Of a DNA stretch of 64,000 nt, positions 8,498 through 17,464 are shown in pieces (within the stretch, counting starts at the first letter, position 1; the number at the start of each line of letters is the position of its first letter). The notes below the pieces were generated by a model. It saw nothing but the letters and a program-made list of their open reading frames with translations. It searched no databases and was not told the DNA's origin. The stretch is from Komagataeibacter swingsii. GTDB lineage: Bacteria > Pseudomonadota > Alphaproteobacteria > Acetobacterales > Acetobacteraceae. The translations under genes were made by a program, and so were the position numbers. The stretch covers positions 108,630-172,629 of the forward strand of contig NZ_NKUB01000005.1 in assembly GCF_003207895.1 (NCBI RefSeq), given 5' to 3'.

Positions 8498-8892
8498 TGG
8501 CACGCGTCACTGTCGAGGACTGCGTTGAGCGGGTTCCCAATCGTTTTGAACTGGTGCTGCTGGCCGCCCAGCGCGCACGCGCCCTGTCGCGCGGCGAGGA
8601 AATGACGATTGACCGCGACAACGACAAGAACCCCGTTGTCGCCCTGCGTGAGATCGCGGACCAGACCGTGGGTCTGGACCAGATCCGCAGCGACCTCATC
8701 CGCTCGCTGGCCCGCGCGCCGGAACCCGAGCCTGCCGATGAGGAAGTGGTCGACCTGATCCCGACCGAACAGAACATCTTCGGCCTGCAGGATGTCTCGG
8801 CCGAGGAAGAGGCCCGCAATTCCGGCAGCGGCATGTCGGCCGAAGAACTTGAGGCCTCGGTCGAGGCGGCCCTGAGTGGACGGGGCCGGTAA
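8497..8892 (+). CDS. rpoZ: RNA polymerase omega subunit
   Basis: Small subunit that helps assemble beta-prime into RNA polymerase and contributes to one ppGpp-binding site. The 131-aa product starts with the family signature [20 protein letters not shown] and continues [13 protein letters not shown] and [11 protein letters not shown]. The C-terminal half is acidic and low in complexity, as in many alphaproteobacteria. It shares one base with the folK stop and is followed 21 bases later by the ppGpp synthetase/hydrolase gene, the classic rpoZ-spoT pairing. Confidence 0.95.
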   Translation: MARVTVEDCVERVPNRFELVLLAAQRARALSRGEEMTIDRDNDKNPVVALREIADQTVGLDQIRSDLIRSLARAPEPEPADEEVVDLIPTEQNIFGLQDVSAEEEARNSGSGMSAEELEASVEAALSGRGR

Positions 8893-8913
8893 CATCTGAC
8901 GAAGGGGTGGAAG

Positions 8914-11238
8914 GTGACTGACCCGGTCAGATCGGAAACGACATCTTCCTCCTTGCCCGTGCCGGTCACGGGCGGAGTGACGGCAGGCGCTGCCGCCCTT
9001 CCCGCCACGCGGGGGGAAGGGGAACGCGCGATTTCATGCGACGGCCTGATCCGTCGCGTCCTGGCGTATGATCCCGGCGCCGATACGGACCTGATCCGCC
9101 GCGCCTTTGACGTGGCGAAGGCCGCCCATGCGGGGCAGGCGCGCGACAACGGCGATCCCTACATCACCCATCCGCTGGCCGTCGCCAACATACTGGCGGG
9201 CTTCCACCTTGATACCGCCTCGATCATCACGGCGCTGCTGCATGACACGATCGAGGATACGGGTGTCACGCAGAAGGAACTGCGTGAACAGTTTGGCGAT
9301 ACCGTTGCCGAACTGGTCGATGGCGTCACCAAGCTGACACGGCTGGAACTGCAGTCGGACCGCACCAAGCAGGCGGAGAACTTCCGCAAGCTGGTGCTGG
9401 CCATGTCGCGCGATATCCGCGTGCTGCTGGTCAAGCTGGCCGATCGCCTGCACAACATGCGCACGCTGCATTATGTCCAGCGCCTGGACCGCCGCCAGCG
9501 CATCGCGCGCGAGACCATGGAAATCTACGCCCCCCTTGCCGGCCGTATCGGCATGGACAAGGTGAAGGTGGAACTGCAGAACCTGTCGTTCGCGGCCCTT
9601 GAGCCGGAAGCGATGGCGACCATCCGCGCGCGCCTGAACTACCTGCGCGGGCAGGGTGCGGATGTCATCGAGGAAATCCGTCGCGAACTCCAGGCCCTGT
9701 GCGCGCAGGCCGGGCTGGAAGGCGTGGAGGTGACGGGGCGTGAAAAGACGCCCTATTCCATCTGGGAAAAGATGCAGCGGCGCAATGTCGCGTTTGAACA
9801 ACTGTCCGACATCATGGCGTTCCGCATCATGGTGCCGACGCGCGAAGCCTGCTACGTGGCCCTTGGTGCGGTGCATGCGGCCTATCCGGTCATTGCGGGG
9901 CGGTTCAAGGACTATATCTCCACCCCCAAGGCCAACGGTTACCAGAGCCTGCATACCGGCGTGACCCTGCGCCATCCGCGCAACCAGAAGATCGAGGTCC
10001 AGATCCGCACGCCGGAAATGCATGACGTGGCCGAAAACGGCGTGGCGTCGCACTGGCTGTACAAGCAACTGCCCGACGCCGCGACGGGCAAGGAGGCGAA
10101 GGGCGTCGTCTCCGGCCTGCGCTGGGTGCAGGACCTGCTGGACATCCTTGAGGACTCGGCGGCCCCCGACGAGTTCCTTGAGAACACCAAGCTCGAACTC
10201 TATCAGGACCAGGTTTTCTGCTTCACGCCCAAGGGGCAGCTGATTTCGCTGCCGCGTGGGGCGACGCCGGTCGATTTCGCCTATGCCGTGCACAGCCAGG
10301 TGGGCGACAGCTGCGTTGGCGCGCGCATCAATGGCCGCCTCATGCCGCTGCGCCATGAACTGCAGAATGGTGACCAGGTCGAGATCATGACCGCGCGCGG
10401 GGGCACGCCCTCGCCGTCATGGGAACGCTTTGTCGTCACGGGCAAGGCGCGCGCGCGCATCCGCCGCCATGTGGCGCTGCAGCAGCGCGAGGCCCATCTG
10501 GAAAGCGGCCGCGTGGCGCTGGCCAAGGCCTTCCGGCAGGAAGGGGTGGACGGGTCGGAAAAGGTGCTGGACAGCCTGCTCAAGGATCTGCGGCTGCAAT
10601 CGGTGCCCGACCTGTATGTGGCGGTGGGCAACGGCAACCAGTCCGCGCGTGAGGTCGTGCAGCTAGCCTACCCCGAACTGCGTCGCGCGCCACGCGCGCC
10701 GCGCATGGTGCCCGGCCTGTCCATGCGCGCGCCTGCGGGTGCGCCCGGCGGGGCCGCAGGACGGCGCAAGCCTGCGGCGGGCATGGCGTTGGCGGGCGTG
10801 GGCGCGGGCATGGCGGTGCATTTCGCCGGGTGCTGCCATCCGCTGCCCGGTGACCGGATTGTGGGCATCGTGTCTACCGGCAAGGGGATCACGGTCCACA
10901 CGCTGGGGTGCCAGACGCTGGAAACCTTTGCCGCGACCCCTGAACGGTTCATGGACCTTGACTGGGATTACGACCTGATCGCGCGCAACGCCACCGGGCA
11001 TTACACCGGGCGGCTGAGCGTGGTGACGGCCAATGAACCGGCCATGCTGGCGACGCTGACCAATATCGCCGCCAAGCATGAAGGCGTGCTGGTCAACCTG
11101 CGGATCGTCAACCGCCAGCTTGAATTCATGGAAATCCTTGCGGATATCGAGGTGCGGGACCTGCGGCACCTGACCGCCATCATGGTGGCGCTGCGCGCGG
11201 CGCGTGGTGTGGTGCAGGTCGAGCGGGCCAGGGGCTAG
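8914..11238 (+). CDS. spoT: Bifunctional (p)ppGpp synthetase/hydrolase
   Basis: Makes and degrades the stringent-response alarmone. The 774-aa Rel/Spo homologue has an N-terminal HD hydrolase domain with the intact motif LLHDTIEDTG (His110, Asp111), a synthetase domain from about residue 273 (GREKTPYSIWEKM, RFKDYISTPKANGYQSLHT, EVQIRT), a TGS domain from about 431, a Cys-containing region (HFAGCCHPLPGD) and a C-terminal ACT domain from about 698. Both catalytic halves look functional, so this is probably a bifunctional Rsh enzyme. The start is GTG at 8914 after a purine-rich site. The first 45 residues are variable. acpS follows within 3 bases. Confidence 0.95.
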   Translation: MTDPVRSETTSSSLPVPVTGGVTAGAAALPATRGEGERAISCDGLIRRVLAYDPGADTDLIRRAFDVAKAAHAGQARDNGDPYITHPLAVANILAGFHLDTASIITALLHDTIEDTGVTQKELREQFGDTVAELVDGVTKLTRLELQSDRTKQAENFRKLVLAMSRDIRVLLVKLADRLHNMRTLHYVQRLDRRQRIARETMEIYAPLAGRIGMDKVKVELQNLSFAALEPEAMATIRARLNYLRGQGADVIEEIRRELQALCAQAGLEGVEVTGREKTPYSIWEKMQRRNVAFEQLSDIMAFRIMVPTREACYVALGAVHAAYPVIAGRFKDYISTPKANGYQSLHTGVTLRHPRNQKIEVQIRTPEMHDVAENGVASHWLYKQLPDAATGKEAKGVVSGLRWVQDLLDILEDSAAPDEFLENTKLELYQDQVFCFTPKGQLISLPRGATPVDFAYAVHSQVGDSCVGARINGRLMPLRHELQNGDQVEIMTARGGTPSPSWERFVVTGKARARIRRHVALQQREAHLESGRVALAKAFRQEGVDGSEKVLDSLLKDLRLQSVPDLYVAVGNGNQSAREVVQLAYPELRRAPRAPRMVPGLSMRAPAGAPGGAAGRRKPAAGMALAGVGAGMAVHFAGCCHPLPGDRIVGIVSTGKGITVHTLGCQTLETFAATPERFMDLDWDYDLIARNATGHYTGRLSVVTANEPAMLATLTNIAAKHEGVLVNLRIVNRQLEFMEILADIEVRDLRHLTAIMVALRAARGVVQVERARG

Positions 11239-11241
11239 GCC

Positions 11242-11655
11242 ATGCTGATCGGCATCGGGTCCGACCTGTGTGACGCAAGGCGGATTGAAACCGTCCTTGC
11301 GCGGCATGGCGCGCGGTTCGAGCAGCGGGTCTTTACCGCAACCGAACGCGCGGCTGCCGCGCGCAGGCAGGGAACCGCGCGGCTGGGGACCTACGCCAAG
11401 CGGTGGGCGGCGAAGGAAGCCTGCGCCAAGGCGCTGGGCACCGGCTTTGCGCAGGGCGTGTTCCATCGTGACATGGGGGTTGAAAACCTGCCTACCGGCC
11501 AGCCGGTCATGCGGCTGGCGGGGGGCGCGCTGGCGCGGCTGGACAGGCTGGTGCCCGATGGGTATGTGGCGCGGGTTTTCCTGACCATGACCGATGAACA
11601 CCCCTACGCCTTCGCGCAGGTCATGATCATGGCGGAAAAGGCCGGCAGGTCCTGA
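11242..11655 (+). CDS. acpS: Holo-[acyl-carrier-protein] synthase
   Basis: Transfers 4'-phosphopantetheine from CoA to acyl carrier protein. The 137-aa product shows the family N-terminus [16 protein letters not shown] with the metal-binding Asp, FTATERAAA, and the [16 protein letters not shown] block with the second acidic ligand. It begins 3 bases after the stop of the ppGpp enzyme gene and so is probably co-transcribed with folK-rpoZ-spoT. A stem-loop follows its stop. Confidence 0.93.
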   Translation: MLIGIGSDLCDARRIETVLARHGARFEQRVFTATERAAAARRQGTARLGTYAKRWAAKEACAKALGTGFAQGVFHRDMGVENLPTGQPVMRLAGGALARLDRLVPDGYVARVFLTMTDEHPYAFAQVMIMAEKAGRS

Positions 11656-11658
11656 TCG

Positions 11659-11691
11659 CCTGTCATGCCCGCATGGGCAATGCTTGACAGG
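11659..11691. terminator. Stem-loop after acpS
   Basis: Seven-base arms CCTGTCA (11659-11665) and TGACAGG (11685-11691) enclose a second short stem GCCC/GGGC. No T run follows, so termination is uncertain. The right arm contains the -35 hexamer proposed for lepB, so the hairpin could instead or also affect that promoter. Confidence 0.4.
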
Positions 11692-11712
11692 GAAGGGATG
11701 CGTGGGCTTGAT
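11684..11712 (+). promoter_or_regulatory. Candidate sigma-70 promoter of lepB-rnc-era
   Basis: A consensus TTGACA (11684-11689) is followed after 17 bases by CTTGAT (11707-11712), a weak -10. It lies about 60 bases before the lepB ATG. Confidence 0.4.
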
Positions 11713-11775
11713 CCGCACGTTATTCGTCCGGCGTTGCCTGTCCGGTCGATGCCAGATCCGGATTGAAGAATAATT

Positions 11776-12588
11776 ATGCCAATGGACGATAACAAGACGA
11801 TTTCCTCCCCATCGGGACCAGACGCGGCGCGTCGGGACGGTGGCCTGCTGGACCTGGTGCGTACTGTCGTGATTGCCGGTATCCTGGCCATCAGCGTCCG
11901 CACGGTGCTGTTCGAACCGTTCAACATCCCGTCCGGTTCCATGATCCCGACCCTGCAGGTCGGGGATTACGTGTGGGTGGCCAAATACAGCTACGGCTAT
12001 TCGCATTACGCGCTGCCCGGTTCGCCCAACCTGTTCGAGGGGCGGATCTTCAACAGCACCCCGCACCGTGGCGACGTGGCGGTGTTCCGCTTCACCAAGG
12101 ACACGTCCATCGACTACATCAAGCGGATCGTCGGCCTGCCCGGTGACACGGTGCAGATGCGTGAAGGCAGGCTGTTCCTGAACGGGCAGCAGGTCCCGCG
12201 TGAGCCGGAAGGCGAATACACCGCGATAGACGAACACCGCACCCATATGGATGGCGAGCGCTACCGCGAGATCCTGCCTGGCAGCGCCGGTCATGGACCC
12301 GTCGCCCACGACATCCTGAAGCTGACGGATGAAGGGGGCAAGAACGACACGCCGGAATACGTCGTGCCGCCGGGCTATTTCTTCGCCATGGGCGACAACC
12401 GCGACGACAGCGCCGACAGCCGCTTCATGGGCGATGAACCGCAGGACCTCGGCTTCGTTCCGATGGAAAACCTGGTGGGGCAGGCCAAATGGATCTTCAT
12501 GTCCGTCGATAACGCCCATCCGTTCTGGCAGGTCTGGTACTGGCCGGTCGAGATCCGCTGGAACCGCCTGTTCATGGGGATTCACTGA
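11776..12588 (+). CDS. lepB: Signal peptidase I
   Basis: Membrane serine-lysine protease that removes signal peptides from exported proteins. The 270-aa product has one transmembrane segment (about residues 28-46) and then the catalytic serine block PSGSMIPTL (Ser55) and the catalytic lysine block YIKRIVGLPGD (Lys116). The C-terminal GDNRDDSADSR box is also present. The N-terminus has a single membrane anchor, as in many alphaproteobacteria. rnc follows after 2 bases, giving the conserved order lepB-rnc-era. Confidence 0.95.
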   Translation: MPMDDNKTISSPSGPDAARRDGGLLDLVRTVVIAGILAISVRTVLFEPFNIPSGSMIPTLQVGDYVWVAKYSYGYSHYALPGSPNLFEGRIFNSTPHRGDVAVFRFTKDTSIDYIKRIVGLPGDTVQMREGRLFLNGQQVPREPEGEYTAIDEHRTHMDGERYREILPGSAGHGPVAHDILKLTDEGGKNDTPEYVVPPGYFFAMGDNRDDSADSRFMGDEPQDLGFVPMENLVGQAKWIFMSVDNAHPFWQVWYWPVEIRWNRLFMGIH

Positions 12589-12590
12589 CC

Positions 12591-13367
12591 ATGGAGGCCG
12601 CACGTGTGCCCGCGGCGGAAATTACCCGGCTGGAGGCATGCCTGGGGTACCATTTCACGCGGGCCGACCTGCTGCTGCGCGCGCTGACCCACCGCTCCGC
12701 CGCCCATGAGCGCAATGGCGGCCGCCGTGCGCGCCAGGGCGTGGCGAAGCGCGGGGCGGGGTCCAACGAACGGCTGGAGTTCATAGGCGACCGGGTGCTT
12801 GGCCTGCTGATGGCCGAATGGCTGCTTGAACGCTTCCCCGATGAGCAGGAGGGCGCGCTTGGCCCCCGGCACGCCCATCTCGTCTCGCGCACCGTGCTGG
12901 CGCAGGTGGCCCATGTCATGGGGCTGCAGTCGGCGCTGGACGTGGCCGAGCACGAGGCCCGCGCGGGCGTGCGCCAGATGGCCAACGTGCTGGCCGATGC
13001 GGTCGAGGCCATACTGGGGGCCATGTACCTCGATGGCGGGCTGGACCCCGCCCGCGCCTTCGTGCGGCGGATGTGGAATGAATCCATCGTGGCCCAGGCC
13101 CGCCCGCCCAAGGACCCCAAGACCGCCCTGCAGGAATGGGTGCTGGGGCGCGGGCTGCCGCTGCCGCAGTACCGCGTCGTGTCGGCTGACGGGCCATCGC
13201 ACGCGCCACGTTTCGTCATTGCGGTGGACGCGCAGGGAAAAACCGGGCAGGGGATCGCGGGCAGCAAGCGCGCGGCTGAAAGCGATGCCGCATCGGACCT
13301 GCTGCGCCAGCTGGGCGCGGGCGGACAGGCCGCTACTTCCACCGACCGCAAGGGGCAGGGACAATGA
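12591..13367 (+). CDS. rnc: Ribonuclease III
   Basis: Cleaves double-stranded RNA, including rRNA precursors. The 258-aa product has the nuclease signature NERLEFIGDRVLGLLMAEWL with the metal-binding acids, the second acidic site LADAVEAILGAMYLDGG, and a C-terminal double-stranded-RNA-binding domain from about residue 175. Its stop overlaps the era start by 4 bases (ATGA), so the two are coupled. An insertion of charged residues (GGRRARQGVAKRGAG) lies before the signature motif. Confidence 0.95.
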   Translation: MEAARVPAAEITRLEACLGYHFTRADLLLRALTHRSAAHERNGGRRARQGVAKRGAGSNERLEFIGDRVLGLLMAEWLLERFPDEQEGALGPRHAHLVSRTVLAQVAHVMGLQSALDVAEHEARAGVRQMANVLADAVEAILGAMYLDGGLDPARAFVRRMWNESIVAQARPPKDPKTALQEWVLGRGLPLPQYRVVSADGPSHAPRFVIAVDAQGKTGQGIAGSKRAAESDAASDLLRQLGAGGQAATSTDRKGQGQ

Positions 13368-14278
13368 CCGGGCACGATCAGGACAACACGACACGCTGTG
13401 GCTTCGTGGCCATTGTGGGCGCGCCCAACGCGGGCAAGTCAACGCTGCTCAACCGCATGGCGGGCACCAAGCTGTCCATCGTCAGCCCCAAGGCGCAGAC
13501 GACGCGGTTCCGGGTGCTGGGCATCCTCATGCGCAACTACACCCAGATCCTGCTGGTGGATACGCCGGGCATCTTCCAGCCGCGCCGCAAGCTGGACCGC
13601 GCCATGGTCGCCGCCGCGTGGACGGGATCGGAAGATGCCGACATCACGCTGCTGATCGTGGATGCGCGCGCGGGCATGACGGATGCGCTGCGGGCGATCG
13701 CGACCCGGCTCGCACAGCAGAAGCGCAGGCTATGGCTGGTGCTGAACAAGACCGACCTTGTAAGGCGTGACGCCCTGCTGCCGCTGACGGCAGGACTGTC
13801 CGCCATCCTGCCGGTCGAGCATGTGTTCATGGTCAGCGCGCGTTCGGGTGAAGGGGTGGACGACCTGCTGGACCGCCTGGCGGCCGACCTGCCGGCGGGG
13901 CCGTACCTGTATCCGGAAGATGACCTGACCGACCTGCCGGACCGCCTGCTGGCCGCCGAGCTGGTGCGCGAGCAGATCTTCCTCCAGACGCATGAGGAAG
14001 TGCCTTATGCCGCCACCGCCGAGACCGAGGGCTTTGCCGAACGGCCCGACGGGTCGGTGCGCGTGGATGTCACGATCTATGTGGCGCGGGCTTCGCACAA
14101 GGCCATCCTGATCGGCGAGCGCGGCAGCCGGATTCGCGCGATCGGTGAAAAGGCCCGGCATGAACTGACGCGGCTGCTGGGGCGTAAATGCCATCTTTTC
14201 CTGAACGTGAAGGAACGCGCGGGATGGGATGAGGAACGCGCGCGCCTGCGTGCGATCGGCCTGGATGATGCGTCCTGA
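13364..14278 (+). CDS. era: GTPase Era
   Basis: Essential GTPase that binds 16S rRNA in 30S subunit maturation. The 304-aa product has G1 GAPNAGKST, the switch region KAQTTRFRVLGI, G3 DTPGIFQPRRKLDRAM, G4 NKTD and a C-terminal KH RNA-binding domain with HKAILIGERGSRIRAIGE. Length is normal for the family. It is the last gene of lepB-rnc-era; a 116-base gap then leads to pyrH. Confidence 0.96.
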   Translation: MTGHDQDNTTRCGFVAIVGAPNAGKSTLLNRMAGTKLSIVSPKAQTTRFRVLGILMRNYTQILLVDTPGIFQPRRKLDRAMVAAAWTGSEDADITLLIVDARAGMTDALRAIATRLAQQKRRLWLVLNKTDLVRRDALLPLTAGLSAILPVEHVFMVSARSGEGVDDLLDRLAADLPAGPYLYPEDDLTDLPDRLLAAELVREQIFLQTHEEVPYAATAETEGFAERPDGSVRVDVTIYVARASHKAILIGERGSRIRAIGEKARHELTRLLGRKCHLFLNVKERAGWDEERARLRAIGLDDAS

Positions 14279-14303
14279 ATCCTCAAAAGAGGGATAGATC
14301 GGC

Positions 14304-14332
14304 TTGTGGGGGTGGGCATCCCTCTATATGAC
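14304..14332 (+). promoter_or_regulatory. Candidate promoter of pyrH operon
   Basis: TTGTGG (14304-14309) is followed after 17 bases by TATGAC (14327-14332). Each hexamer matches the sigma-70 consensus at four positions. It lies 62 bases before the pyrH ATG in the only sizeable gap of this stretch. Confidence 0.35.
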
Positions 14333-14394
14333 AGGGCATGGCCGGGCGGCCTGCCCGTCCCTAGCCCCGTCTGCCTGACCTGCGCCGAGGACCA

Positions 14395-15135
14395 ATGACC
14401 CAGTCCGACACTCTCCCCGTCCCCTCATACAAGCGCGTCCTGCTGAAGGTGTCAGGGGAAGCCCTGATGGGCAGCGGGTCATACGGGGTCGATCCCGCCA
14501 CCGTTGACGCCATCGCGGCCGACGTGGCGGCCGTGGCCCGGACGGGGGTTGAGGTCTGCCTGGTCATCGGCGGCGGCAACATTTTCCGTGGCGTGGCGGC
14601 GGCGGCCCGCGGCATGGACCGCGCGCAGGGCGATTACGCCGGCATGCTGGCGACCGTCATCAACGCGCTGCTCATGCAGAATTCGCTGGAACGCCATGGC
14701 GTGCCGACGCGGGTCATGACTGCGATCCACATGTCCTCCATCGCGGAACCCTATATCCGCCGCCGCGCCGTGCGGCATATGGAAAAGGGCCGCGTCGTGA
14801 TCTTTGCCGCCGGCACCGGCAACCCGTTCTTCACCACCGATACGGGGGCCGCGCTGCGCGCGGCGGAAATGGAATGCGACGCCCTGTTCAAGGGCACGCA
14901 GGTTGACGGCGTCTATTCCGCCGACCCGCGCAAGGTGCCCGATGCGAAGCGCTATGACACGCTGACCTACCGTGACGTGCTGGCCAATGACCTGAATGTC
15001 ATGGATGCGGCGGCGATCAGCCTTGCGCGTGAAAACCGGCTGCCAATCGTGGTATTCAACATCCACGGGAAGGATCCCTTCAGCCGCGTCATGCGTGGCG
15101 AGGGACGCTTCACCACCATCGTGGCGGCTGACTGA
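14395..15135 (+). CDS. pyrH: UMP kinase
   Basis: Phosphorylates UMP to UDP. The 246-aa amino-acid-kinase-fold protein shows [45 protein letters not shown] and [17 protein letters not shown]. It starts the conserved translation and envelope run pyrH-frr-uppS-cdsA-dxr-rseP-bamA. frr follows after 77 bases. Confidence 0.96.
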   Translation: MTQSDTLPVPSYKRVLLKVSGEALMGSGSYGVDPATVDAIAADVAAVARTGVEVCLVIGGGNIFRGVAAAARGMDRAQGDYAGMLATVINALLMQNSLERHGVPTRVMTAIHMSSIAEPYIRRRAVRHMEKGRVVIFAAGTGNPFFTTDTGAALRAAEMECDALFKGTQVDGVYSADPRKVPDAKRYDTLTYRDVLANDLNVMDAAAISLARENRLPIVVFNIHGKDPFSRVMRGEGRFTTIVAAD

Positions 15136-15212
15136 AGCCGGGCCATCCCTGCCGCCCGTTCGCGGGTGCGGCCATGGCCGGTGGATCAGGAATCAAAAAA
15201 AGGAGGGCCACA

Positions 15213-15779
15213 GTGTCTGTCGATCAGAAAACCTTGCTGGCGGATCTGACCCGCCGTATGGACGGCGCCATTGAAAGCCTGCGTCGTGATTTCGCGGGGC
15301 TGCGTTCGGGCCGCGCCAACCCGGCGTTGCTGGAACCCGTGCGCGTGGAAGCCTATGGCGGCGAGGTGCCGCTGACGCAGGTTGGCTCCATCGCCGTGCC
15401 GGAAGCGCGCATGCTGACGGTGCAGGTATGGGACCGCAGCCTGGTCAGCGCCGTTGAACGCGGCATCCGTGACGCGGGCCTGGGGCTGAACCCGGCGGCT
15501 GATGGCCAGACCGTGCGCGTGCCCATCCCCCAGTTGACGGAAGAGCGCCGTAACGAACTGGCCCGTGCGGCCGGCAAGTATGCCGAAAATGGCAAGATCG
15601 CCGTGCGCGGCGTGCGCCGTGATGGCATGGACCAGACCAAGAAACTGGAAAAGGCCAGCGAGATCAGCGAAGACGATATCAAGACATGGTCGGACGCGAT
15701 CCAGAAGCTGACCGACCAGTACGTCAAGCGCATTGATGACCTGCTGGTTGAAAAAGAACGCGAGATCAAGCAGGTCTGA
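15213..15779 (+). CDS. frr: Ribosome recycling factor
   Basis: Splits post-termination ribosomes together with EF-G. The 188-aa product has the standard length and motifs: [32 protein letters not shown] and the C-terminal helix block. I chose the GTG at 15213 because AGGAGG lies 6 bases upstream; the ATG 39 bases earlier has no such site and would add residues outside the family fold. Confidence 0.95.
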   Translation: MSVDQKTLLADLTRRMDGAIESLRRDFAGLRSGRANPALLEPVRVEAYGGEVPLTQVGSIAVPEARMLTVQVWDRSLVSAVERGIRDAGLGLNPAADGQTVRVPIPQLTEERRNELARAAGKYAENGKIAVRGVRRDGMDQTKKLEKASEISEDDIKTWSDAIQKLTDQYVKRIDDLLVEKEREIKQV

Positions 15780-15814
15780 TCGATCCTTGAATACCGTAAC
15801 CCCTGTGCTCCATC

Positions 15815-16582
15815 ATGTGTGTGACTGAGGAGGGCGATCAGGTCTTGTCCGGGTCAGATCATCCAGCCACAGCCCATACGTGCCTGCCGGAACATGTTGC
15901 CATCATCATGGATGGCAACGGTCGCTGGGCGGGCATGCGCGGCCTTCCGCTGCTGGCGGGGCATCGCGCGGGGGCGGAGGCCGTGCAGCGGACCGTTCGC
16001 GCCGCCACGGCGCGGGGGGTGCGATGGCTGACGCTGTATGCGTTCTCGTCCGAAAACTGGCGGCGCGCGCCGGGCGAGGTCGCGGACCTGACCAGCCTGC
16101 TGCGCTATTACCTGCGGCACAAGGTGGCCGAGCTGTCGCGCGAAGGGGTGCGGCTGCGGATCATTGGTGACCTGGCCCGTTTCCCCCCCGACATTCAGGA
16201 AGAAGCCCGTCGCGCCGAAGCGGTGACGCGGGGCAACACCCGGCTGGTGCTGGTGCTGGCGCTGTCCTATGGCGGGCGGGCGGATATCGTGCAGGCGGCG
16301 ACGCGCATGGCGCAGGCCGTCGCACGCGGTGAACTGCGGGCCGAGCAGATTGACGAGAGCGTTTTCGCCAGCGCCCTGCTGACGGCGGGCATGCCCGATC
16401 CCGACCTGGTGGTGCGGACAAGCGGGGAATGCCGGCTGTCCAATTTCCTTTTGTGGCAGTCGGCTTATGCCGAACTGGTTTTCCTTGATATTCCGTGGCC
16501 GGATTTTGACGCGACGCATTTTGATACCGTGCTGGATATCTACTCGCGGCGTGAAAGGCGATTCGGTGCAAGACCAGCCTGA
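15815..16582 (+). CDS. uppS: Undecaprenyl diphosphate synthase
   Basis: Cis-prenyltransferase that makes the C55 lipid carrier for cell wall and polysaccharide precursors. The 255-aa product has the catalytic block HVAIIMDGNGRWA, the GHRAGAEAV loop, YAFSSENWRRAP, and the C-terminal RTSGECRLSNFLLWQSAYAEL. The start is unclear: AGGAGG lies inside the first codons of the ATG frame and would better serve a TTG at 15845 (245 aa). Its 3' end overlaps cdsA. Confidence 0.93.
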   Translation: MCVTEEGDQVLSGSDHPATAHTCLPEHVAIIMDGNGRWAGMRGLPLLAGHRAGAEAVQRTVRAATARGVRWLTLYAFSSENWRRAPGEVADLTSLLRYYLRHKVAELSREGVRLRIIGDLARFPPDIQEEARRAEAVTRGNTRLVLVLALSYGGRADIVQAATRMAQAVARGELRAEQIDESVFASALLTAGMPDPDLVVRTSGECRLSNFLLWQSAYAELVFLDIPWPDFDATHFDTVLDIYSRRERRFGARPA

Positions 16583-17420
16583 AACCATGGGCAAGGCGGC
16601 CCCTGCCGGCGCGGCAGGGCAGTCAGGCAACTGGAAAGACCTGCGCGCGCGTGTCCTGTCGGCTGCCGTGCTGGTGCCGTGCGTCGCGCTGTGCGTGTGG
16701 TATGGCGGCCTGCTTTATGGCGCGCTGATCGTGGTGGCCATGGCGGGCATGGCGATGGAATGGGCGCGCATGTTCGGCTACGGGCTGCAAACGCGGCGCG
16801 GACAGCTTTGCATGGCGTGGGCGGCCTGCGTCGGGATTGCGGCGCTGGCGGGTCACTGGGGCGGGGCGCTGCTGGTCATGGTGGCGGCGGTCGTGCTGGG
16901 GCCGGCCCTGTGGGCGGGGCAGGTGGCCATTGGCTGCGCCGGGCTGTCGCTGCTGTGGCTGCGCTACATGAGCGAGCCGGGGGCGGGGGTGGTCCTGTTC
17001 CTGGTCGCCTGCGTGGCGCTGAGTGACACCGGGGCCTACATGGCCGGACGGCTGTTTGGCGGCCCGAAGCTTGCGCCGCGCATTTCACCGGCCAAGACAT
17101 GGTCCGGTTCCATCGGTGGCCTGTGTTGCGCCGTGCTGGGGGGCATGCTGATCGCGGGCCTGCTGCCCGGCGCGCTGCCGGGCGCCGTGTGGCGCGGGGC
17201 GGTGTTCGGCGCCCTTGTCGCCATCGCGGCGCAGACAGGCGACCTTGCGGAAAGCGCGCTCAAGCGTGCCCGTGGGGTCAAGGATTCCGGTACCATCCTG
17301 CCCGGGCACGGGGGGTTGCTGGACCGTTTTGATGGCCTGCTGGTTGCGGCCCCGATGGCGGCCCTGCTGTCGCTGGGGGCGGCGGGTGGCGCCGCTTTCT
17401 GGTATGCCGGTCTGCACTGA
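16566..17420 (+). CDS. cdsA: Phosphatidate cytidylyltransferase
   Basis: Integral membrane enzyme that makes CDP-diacylglycerol for phospholipid synthesis. The roughly 284-aa product has several hydrophobic helices and the family C-terminal signature: SPAKTWSGSIGG followed by AQTGDLAESALKRARGVKDS and ILPGHGGLLDRFDGLL. I chose the GTG at 16566, which has AAAGG 7 bases upstream and overlaps uppS by 17 bases; ATG at 16587 is an alternative. A longer open frame from 16467 runs through uppS and is unlikely. Confidence 0.9.
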   Translation: MQDQPETMGKAAPAGAAGQSGNWKDLRARVLSAAVLVPCVALCVWYGGLLYGALIVVAMAGMAMEWARMFGYGLQTRRGQLCMAWAACVGIAALAGHWGGALLVMVAAVVLGPALWAGQVAIGCAGLSLLWLRYMSEPGAGVVLFLVACVALSDTGAYMAGRLFGGPKLAPRISPAKTWSGSIGGLCCAVLGGMLIAGLLPGALPGAVWRGAVFGALVAIAAQTGDLAESALKRARGVKDSGTILPGHGGLLDRFDGLLVAAPMAALLSLGAAGGAAFWYAGLH

Positions 17421-17464
17421 GCCGATGGCCACGGCCATGAACAGTTTTGGGGAATGACGTTACA

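Noticed and set aside
10663..12603. A 646-codon minus-strand frame opposite the ppGpp enzyme, acpS and lepB genes
   Set aside because: It spans three well-supported genes and two gaps and has antisense-type composition; no ribosome site or family match.
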